Shown piece by piece: positions 57,922-64,000 of a stretch of DNA of 64,000 nt. This stretch comes from Notolepis coatsorum (taxonomy: Eukaryota > Chordata > Actinopteri > Aulopiformes > Paralepididae): the NCBI GenBank assembly GCA_963971535.1, contig OZ020591.1:19410290-19474289 (forward strand), read 5' to 3'. Position numbers and translations under genes: made by a program. The notes beneath the pieces were generated by a model. The model was not told the origin of the DNA. It saw only the letters and a program-made list of their open reading frames with translations, and searched no databases. Position 1 is the first letter of the stretch; each line of letters starts with the position of its first letter.

Positions 57922-58605
57922 AAGAACGGGTTGATGGACGCGGTGGTGGCCTTTCTTATATTTCTCTTAACAGACAGTTGAGAAAAAACATAAGAAAAAT
58001 ATATATTGTGAATGAGGCCCAATGTATAGGCTACACAGTATACACCAGTGATGGGAATAATGGCATTATAAATAACGGCGTTACTAACGGCGTTAGTCTT
58101 TTCAGTAACGAGTAATCTAACGGATTACTCTTCCAATCTTAATAACGCTGTTACCGTTACTGCCAAAAAATGCGGCGCGTTACTATGATTGAAGCTGTTT
58201 TTTTCATCAGACAGATCTCTGCACCGAGAGGCAATATTGTTCTTCCTTGTTTAGTGGGCAGCGCGCGAGACAAGCGCATACATGCTGACGATTGGCTGAG
58301 GTTGAGTAAAATGTTATGGTAAGCCAATCAGAGGTAGAGGTGGGCGGGTGTTTGAAAGCATCCACAGTCTGACACACAGAGACAACACAGCGACAACACA
58401 AGCGACTCAGTCAACGACAGACCGCGGGTCCATGAGCGTTTTTTGTTCACTCTACACATAGTGCTGCACTTCCTGGTTTAATAGCACAGTATTCAGGTGC
58501 TCAGAGATATATATATCTGTATTTCATGCATGTCTTAAATGTCATGATTAGATTAGTTTAGAATGATTAGATTAGATTCTTATATCTGTATGTCATAAAT
58601 GTCAT

Positions 58606-58653
58606 GAATTGAAAATGGGGGACCCTGATGTAAACAAGATGAAAGTCTTTCTC
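58606..58653 (+). mobile_element. LINE 3' tail, left part
   Basis: 'gaattgaaaatgggggaccc' to 'gaaagtctttctc', then broken by the TIR element. Resumes at 60897 with 'gtctgcatccccttaacaat' and the AATC tail to about 60985. Confidence 0.75.
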
Positions 58654-59447
58654 CAGGGCCCCGTTCCCCGTACCTGGCTAACTGAGTTAGCCGGATAATT
58701 TCCAGCATAGCCTGACTTAAGCCAGACCTTTCCATTCCCCGACGCTCGATTGTCTAAATCACCATGACAACAGATCAAAAAGTTTGAGCCTGGTCGGGAG
58801 CAGGGTTAAGTTCAGTTAGCTGGATGAACCATGGCCACGCCCCCGCAAAGAAATGCCAGCTCGCTTCCTGAAATATTTCTCACAGTCTAGATCCCATTAT
58901 ACCATTCTGAATTATGTTTTTGTGCTTCGTTTTCCTAGAGGGGGCTTTTGAAATGTATAATAATAGAACTAAATGCTGATAATAAATCATATTGAGCCTA
59001 TAGATTTACTTTGTCCTAAATAAAATAATGCACGTCATATACGGCGCTCGGAGTCGCGATACACACTGCATGTGGTTATTTTAATAACGGCGCATTGCAA
59101 ATGTGAATCCCGCTGGGATATTTTTAATGAATGAAACCTATCGGCCGTTTGGCTCTGATTAGTTTCATATATTCTCCGCTGTAGATTTGCTTAACGGAGC
59201 GCCCGGATTGTGTTTCATTCAAGCATAAAATTGAAGTGTCTATGCGTGGATTGTGGTTTTTGTGTGATATTGTAACTGGGATTAAAATGTCTGATGAGAT
59301 GCGCTGTTTGACGGATTTGAGAAATTGAATGAGCCGTTGACGTCACATTAATGCATTTGAGAATAAAGAGATAAAACTTCATTCAAAAGAAAAATATTCG
59401 AAACACGGGTTTCTTGTCCATTGATGGATACACAATGAATATATCCC

Positions 59448-59516
59448 GTCTGGCACAGTGGTGCAACGGCTAGTGTTTACAACCGGGCGACCCGAGTTCG
59501 AAACCCCGCGTTTCCA
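59448..59516 (+). other. tRNA-like sequence (Pol III box A/B), + strand
   Basis: Box A-like tggtgcaacgg and box B-like agttcgaaacc at normal spacing. The T-arm pairs poorly, so this is a tRNA-derived sequence and not a working tRNA gene. Confidence 0.5.
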
Positions 59517-59687
59517 ATATAATTTTTTTGGAATATAATATTAATGATTATACGCAAAAGTAGCCTAGTTTTAAGTTAAAATATTATAAATCTACATGCA
59601 TTGAGGATGTCATTCTTTATATAGCTCTCAACGTGCACCAAATTGATGTATTTACATTGCAAAAAGAAGAAAATGACTAGAAGAAGG

Positions 59688-59754
59688 GGGATTCGAACGC
59701 GGGTCGTCTGCGTGAAAGGCAAAAGGACAAACCGTCACACCACAGTGCAGATAA
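59688..59754 (-). other. tRNA-like sequence, - strand
   Basis: Reversed it reads actgtggtgtgacggtttgt, with a ctttcac anticodon-type loop closed by a five-pair stem and box B cgttcgaatcc. The loop matches tRNA-Glu(TTC), but the acceptor stem is not closed. Derived, not functional. Confidence 0.5.
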
Positions 59755-60067
59755 GTAAAACATCCACCATACATCAATCAATGGATAAGAGAGCCGTATC
59801 CTTATTCTGAAACAGTTGAACTAATTATTTTCGCTAGCAAGATCTCATTTGATTATTCAATCCATAAACCTACTGCCAGCAGGAACGTTTAAAGAAATAT
59901 AATCTGATTGATTGGGGTAATGAGGGATTTAAAATTAGCCTATAGATTATGCATTTAACTTGTCGGCAAGGCTATTGAGCCGCCTGCAATCGGTTAATAA
60001 AGTTTTAAAACAATCAATCAATCAATGCCGTTAGAAGATCAGGATTTCTGCTATCGACACCTGCTGT

Positions 60068-60710
60068 CTTTTCAAGTTTCAAGTTTCTTTAATAGTTGTC
60101 ATACAGAAGTACAGAATACTTTCATACAAAATGCTTCTTACTGTTACGCTCCAGAGACTGTGCTAGACAAGATAGTATCAAATAACATAGTATAGCATGT
60201 AATTTAGAAGTAGAAAAGTAGAAAATGAGGTCACAGTGTTCAGTATAGACATATGTACAATGTTCGATGCAGAATAGCGTAACTGAGTTACCATATAATA
60301 TACAATACTATGCAGTGTACTAATGTACAGTACTTTATATAGTGCAAAGCAGAAATGGGATGAGGTACAATTTAGGTACAATTTACAGTAAGGTGTACGA
60401 GTTGTAGTGCAATCCTTCATCAATAAATATAAAGTGTGGGGAGTGGGTGCTACAGTGTGTTTGTTTAAAGTGAGTGTGTGCTATAAAGTGTGTGGGGTGG
60501 GTGCTACAGTGTGTTTGTTTAAAGTGAGTGTGTGCGTGTGGATGTGTGTGCTATGTGCGTTTGATGGTTGTTGTTGTGTAGTGTTCATTGTTCGTTTAGC
60601 AGCCTGATGGCCTGGGGATAGAAGCTTCTTCTGAGTCTTTCTGTGCTCGCCTTGAGACTCCGGTATCGCTTGCCTGACCGCAGCAGTTCAAAGAGGCAGT
60701 TGTTCGGGTG
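60068..60710 (-). mobile_element. LINE C-terminal piece and 3' tail, - strand
   Basis: The - strand near 60600-60695 reads LFELLRSGKRYRSLKASTER and LRRSFYPQAIRLL, typical of the C-terminal domain of a fish LINE. The UTR (with a 60-bp 'gtgggtgctacagtgtgttt' repeat at 60436-60535) and the caagtttcaagtttctttaa tail follow. Confidence 0.7.
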
Positions 60711-61565
60711 ACTGGAGTCTTCAACTGAAGCGGCCGCGCGCAATTATCCAGAGTCTCAAGTCTGGTTCGAGTTAACGAGACTGAATCAGCGTTCGAGGAA
60801 CAGGAAAATCCCGGCTTCAAACATCGGGTTAATTGAATCTGGATAATGGGACTCTTGATCGACTTAGTTGAACCAGGTACGGGGAATAAGGCCCTGGTCT
60901 GCATCCCCTTAACAATTGTGTGTATTGAACTGTACTGTACCCATTCTGCAATCTGTTAATTAAAATGTTCAATCAATCAGTATATATTTGTTATTTATTT
61001 TTGGTATAGTGCTTAACAAGCATAATTTAATGTTGCCCAGTTGTGGCCTGTTGAGGGGCAATACATATCAAAAGTTCCAAACATCGATTGTGTTTGTATT
61101 TGTATGATCCATTCCACTATATAAACATAGTGATTATAATATCTACATACATGGCATTTGATTGGAGGCTAGTCTAACTTTGTCCCACAGCAACATTAAA
61201 ATAGTTCATATTTGTGTATGTTGTTCATGTAAAAAATGTACTTGAAAGTAACTAGTTACTTTTATAATTTGTAACTGAGTAAGTAATTTAGTTACTTTTT
61301 GGAAGAAGTAACTAGTTACTTTTTAAAAGTAACTTGCCCAACACTGGTGTACACAGTACAATATGACAGATTGAATTCACACGGATACATCATAGCTGGT
61401 CGTCTGAGGGTTAGCAGAACAATGTCCCGGATCATAGTGCAAATATGAGAGTAGGAGCCATGTAATATTGAGAAGGCTCAAGGGATGAGGCTCAAGGGCT
61501 AAAGCTAGCCCTAACTCCAGGCTAAAAATAGGCTGGTGATAATTATGATTCCAAGCCCCGTTTTG

Positions 61566-61915
61566 GCGTTTTCTGATCAAGCTTGATGTATCAGTGGACC
61601 TGTCATGTGTTTTCTGACCCGGCTTGATGTATCAGTGGACCTGTCATGTGTTTTCTGACCCGGCTTGATGTATCAGTGGACCTGTCATGTGTTTTCTGAA
61701 CAGGCTTGATGTATCAGTGGACCTGTCATGTGTTTTCTGACCCGGCTTGATGTATCAGTGGACCTGTCATGTGTTTTCTGACCCGGCTTGATGTATCAGT
61801 GGACCTGTCGTGTGTTTTCTGACCAGGCTTGATGTATCAGTGGACCTGTCATGTGTTTTCTGACCCGGCTTGATGTATCAGTGGACCTGTCATGTGTTTT
61901 CTGACCAGGCTTGAT
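61566..61915. repeat. 41-bp minisatellite, about eight copies
   Basis: Unit gcttgatgtatcagtggacc plus tgtcatgtgttttctgaccc and g, with gaccAgg and gaacagg variants. Confidence 0.95.
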
Positions 61916-61952
61916 GGGAATCAATGACGTCTTGGAAATGTTTAATTGCATT

Positions 61953-62505
61953 TTAGCCCCTCACTCAGATGGACCATGTAAACCTAGGTGTGTATTAACT
62001 CCTCAGTCAGATGGCCTATATACATCTAGGTGTGTATTAACTCCTCAGTCAGATGGCCCATGTAAACCTAGGTGTGTATTAACTCCTCACTCAGATGGCC
62101 TATATACATCTAGGTGTGTATTAACTCCTCAGTCAGATGGCCTATATACATCTAGGTGTGTATTAACTCCTCACTCAGATGGCCTATATACATCTAGGTG
62201 TGTATTAACTCCTCAGTCAGATGGCCTATATACATCTAGGTGTGTATTAACTCCTCACTCAGATGGCCTATATACATCTAGGTGTGTATTAACTCCTCAG
62301 TCAGATGGCCTATATACATCTAGGTGTGTATTAACTCCTCAGTCAGATGGCCTATATACATCTAGGTGTGTATTAACTCCTCAGTCAGATGGCCTATATA
62401 CATCTAGGTGTGTATTAACTCCTCAGTCAGATGGCCTATATACATCTAGGTGTGTATTAACTCCTCAGTCAGATGGACCATGTAAACCTAGGTGTGCATT
62501 TTGTT
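61953..62505. repeat. 42-bp minisatellite, 13 copies, open in one + frame
   Basis: Unit cctcagtcagatggcctata plus tacatctaggtgtgtattaa and ct. 42 bp is 14 codons, so the frame CVLTPQSDGLYTSR stays open; with flanks it runs from ATG 61911 to 62732. c/g (PHSD/PQSD) and GPCKPR/GLYTSR variants occur. The ORF ends inside a reversed SINE, which argues against a real protein. Confidence 0.95.
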
Positions 62506-62619
62506 TGAAACTCGACTGTTGGTTGGATTATAGCAGCACCGCCCAATTTGTGGCCCAAGCTCCCTTTGTTTTGGCCGCCATGGCATTTGACAGGCTCTTG
62601 TTTATTCTCCTCTTATTTT

Positions 62620-62809
62620 ATTTTTTTAAACTTTATTTTTTAGCATTTATCGCTTTTCCTGGTCAAACACGACCGACAGATACAGTGAGGGTGAAACGGG
62701 AGAGAGAGCAGGGGAAGACATTTGGCAAATGACGGCGGGTTCGGGAATCGAACTCGGGTTAGCCGATCCGCGACGCAGCGCGGTACATGGTGTGCTACTG
62801 GAGCGCCCC
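62620..62809 (-). mobile_element. tRNA-derived SINE (190 bp), - strand
   Basis: Reversed: ggggcgctccagtagcacac, box B gagttcgattccc, body, then an A/T-rich tail. Flanked by the perfect 14-bp duplication tctcctcttatttt (62606-62619, 62810-62823). Third SINE family of the window. Confidence 0.85.
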
Positions 62810-62823
62810 TCTCCTCTTATTTT

Positions 62824-63080
62824 TAAAGTGCTGTAAAATCCTGACCATAATGACTACAAAACTTATTTCTGTGCAGCTAAAAGTACATAATCTGAGTTTT
62901 ACAGCAACATACAGCGCAATGCTACTTCCCTATTTATTTACATACTGTATGTAATTTATGAGGAATTGTAAATTGCTGCTAACAACAAGATGATCTTATT
63001 GTACAGGTAGCAGTGATGTGTGTAACAGTCACCTGTAATGAACCTGAGACAGTTATCAGTGATGGTGTAACAATCACCTG
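62824..63080. other. No feature recognised
   Basis: AT-rich sequence; 'tcacctgta' recurs at 63030 and 63073, next to the following element. Confidence 0.4.
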
Positions 63081-63825
63081 TAGGGGTGGAACGGTTCACA
63101 AAACCCACGGTTCGGTTCGTATCACGGTTTTCGGTTCGGTTCGGTATACGTTGTTTTTTATTTAAAAAAAATGTAACACTCCAAAAATACCATACATCAG
63201 CATAAGATATATAGCCTAAAAATAATCAAATTTTTCAGTTATTCTCAAGGACGTAGTCATGCAAAAACTGAAAGAATGAGGCATTTTGACGGTGACCGGT
63301 TAGAGGTTTTGGTACAAGAGGGGAGGCATTGCTGATTTAAACATGCTTCTCATTTATTTGGTAAAAAAAAAAGTTTACAGCGGTTTGCCTTAAATAATGT
63401 TTGGCACACAAAGACCGAACTGATTGAAAAATATAGGCAACATTTGTCAAAGTATTAACTTTGCAAACAAACAAAATAATTAAACCTTTCTATTTTTGTG
63501 GCCACATTATACATTTAGACAAAGGCCATCAACATAAAGTATGCATATGCTCAAGTACCAGCAATAGACTTTCTTATCAAAAAGGAAAAGTCACTGTGTT
63601 ATTTAAAATAAATAAATCATGTGTACTAAATATATATTAACTTTTTAATTGCATGAAACATTATGAAGTATTCTCTTATGCCGCTTTTCACTGCATGGTA
63701 CCTCGACTCAACTTGCTTTTGCTTTTTGAGCGTCTTGGTAGCCGTATTTAAAGTGACGTCACACGAGGAAGTAAATAGTCAACAGTAACACAGCGTTGGA
63801 ACCTGGAGAAGCCCTGGGCCCAGCC
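63081..63825. mobile_element. Left end of a hAT-like element, right end not seen
   Basis: Starts TAGGGGTGGAACGGTTCACA, then the cggttcggttcg block typical of a widespread fish hAT group. No matching right end was found before 64000. The piece near 63680-63760 (ctgcatggtacctcgactca) resembles another MITE start. Confidence 0.5.
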
Positions 63826-64000
63826 CGTTCCCCGTACCTGGCTAACTGAGTTAGCCGGATAATTTCCAGCATAGCCTGACTTAAGCCGGACCTTTCTGTT
63901 CCCCGACGCTCGATTGTCTAAATCACCATGACAACAGATCAAAAAGTTTGAGCCTGGTCGAGAGCAGGGTTAAATTCAGTTAGCTGGATGAACCATGGCC
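63826..64000. mobile_element. Second copy of the 58654 element, cut by window end
   Basis: 'cccgttccccgtacctggct' onward matches 58661-58830 almost base for base, up to the last base of the window. Confidence 0.85.

Larger units (their letters stand above)
51401..58020 (+). mobile_element. PIF/Harbinger element with nested insertions
   Basis: Ends GGGCCTTATTCACGAAG and, inverted, GGGCCTCATTCACAATAT. A 3-bp flank AAT is on both sides (51398-51400, 58021-58023). A Harbinger transposase fragment lies at 55707-56021. The left 46 bp are separated from the rest by the LTR retrotransposon 51447-55422; a SINE (57560-57921) and LINE pieces lie to the right. Without these the element would be only about 2.3 kb. 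Confidence 0.75.
58654..60896. mobile_element. Unassigned TIR element (2.2 kb) inside the LINE tail
   Basis: Ends CAGGGCCCCGTTCCCCGTAC and, inverted, CAGGGCCTTATTCCCCGTAC, both continuing CTGG. A second copy starts at about 63826. No transposase was recognised. Inside are two tRNA-like sequences facing each other and a LINE fragment (60068-60710). The exact target duplication could not be decided. Confidence 0.65.
58046..61346. mobile_element. hAT-like element with a double nest inside
   Basis: Ends CAGTGATGGGAATAATGGC and, inverted, CAGTGTTGGGCAAGTTACTT. Flanks gtatacac (58038-58045) and gtgtacac (61347-61354) match at 7 of 8. It contains a LINE tail (58606-60985) that itself contains another TIR element (58654-60896). 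No transposase. Confidence 0.75.

Noticed and set aside
59448-59754. Two tRNA genes
   Set aside because: Boxes A and B are present but acceptor or T stems do not pair well; they are tRNA-derived repeats.

Overview
The window is nuclear DNA from a ray-finned (teleost) fish. Evidence: spliced vertebrate exons, dense microsatellites and minisatellites, and teleost-type repeats (hAT, piggyBac-like, PIF/Harbinger, tRNA-derived SINEs, CR1/L2/Rex-like LINE tails, Ty3-like LTRs). No species can be named from sequence alone.

The one gene I can prove is the 3' half of a pantothenate kinase gene on the + strand, best matched to pank1. Four coding exons (8375-8551, 19756-19879, 22696-22821, 29620-29679) join in phase into 161 residues that end in a natural stop. 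The intron after the second of these exons carries a mir-107 hairpin (20086-20165), the microRNA found in the equivalent intron of vertebrate PANK1, which fixes the identity as pank1 rather than pank2 or pank3. The upstream exons lie to the left of the window. A long 3' UTR may run to an AATAAA at 35427.

Layout. 1-8374: upstream intron, with a 2.5-kb 20-bp satellite, LINE/piggyBac/SINE nests and a 23/24-bp array. 8552-19755: a large intron packed with nested DNA transposons; its last part is a 39-bp minisatellite broken by three insertions. 19880-22695: mir-107, a LINE end and a 23-bp array. 22822-29619: opens with a 46-bp array built from the end of the preceding exon plus its splice donor, then hAT and foldback elements, a 1.2-kb CA-rich array and a SINE. 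29680-35432: probable 3' UTR with short tandem repeats and a SINE.

35433-64000 has no proven gene. A TATA box, a GC-rich leader and a strong splice donor at 40724-40919 could be the first exon of a neighbour on the same strand; SLC16A12 lies there in mammals, but no MCT coding exon was found. The rest is nested mobile elements: a hAT-like insert splitting a LINE (37182-40216), a hAT inside a 47-bp minisatellite (42324-43803), a Harbinger element holding an LTR retrotransposon (51401-58020), and a hAT holding a LINE that holds another TIR element (58046-61346). Several of these carry target-site duplications that I could read directly.

I saw no new multi-gene system. The most unusual structures are the exon/donor-derived minisatellite in pank1 and the minisatellite that has served repeatedly as a transposon target beside a pank1 exon.
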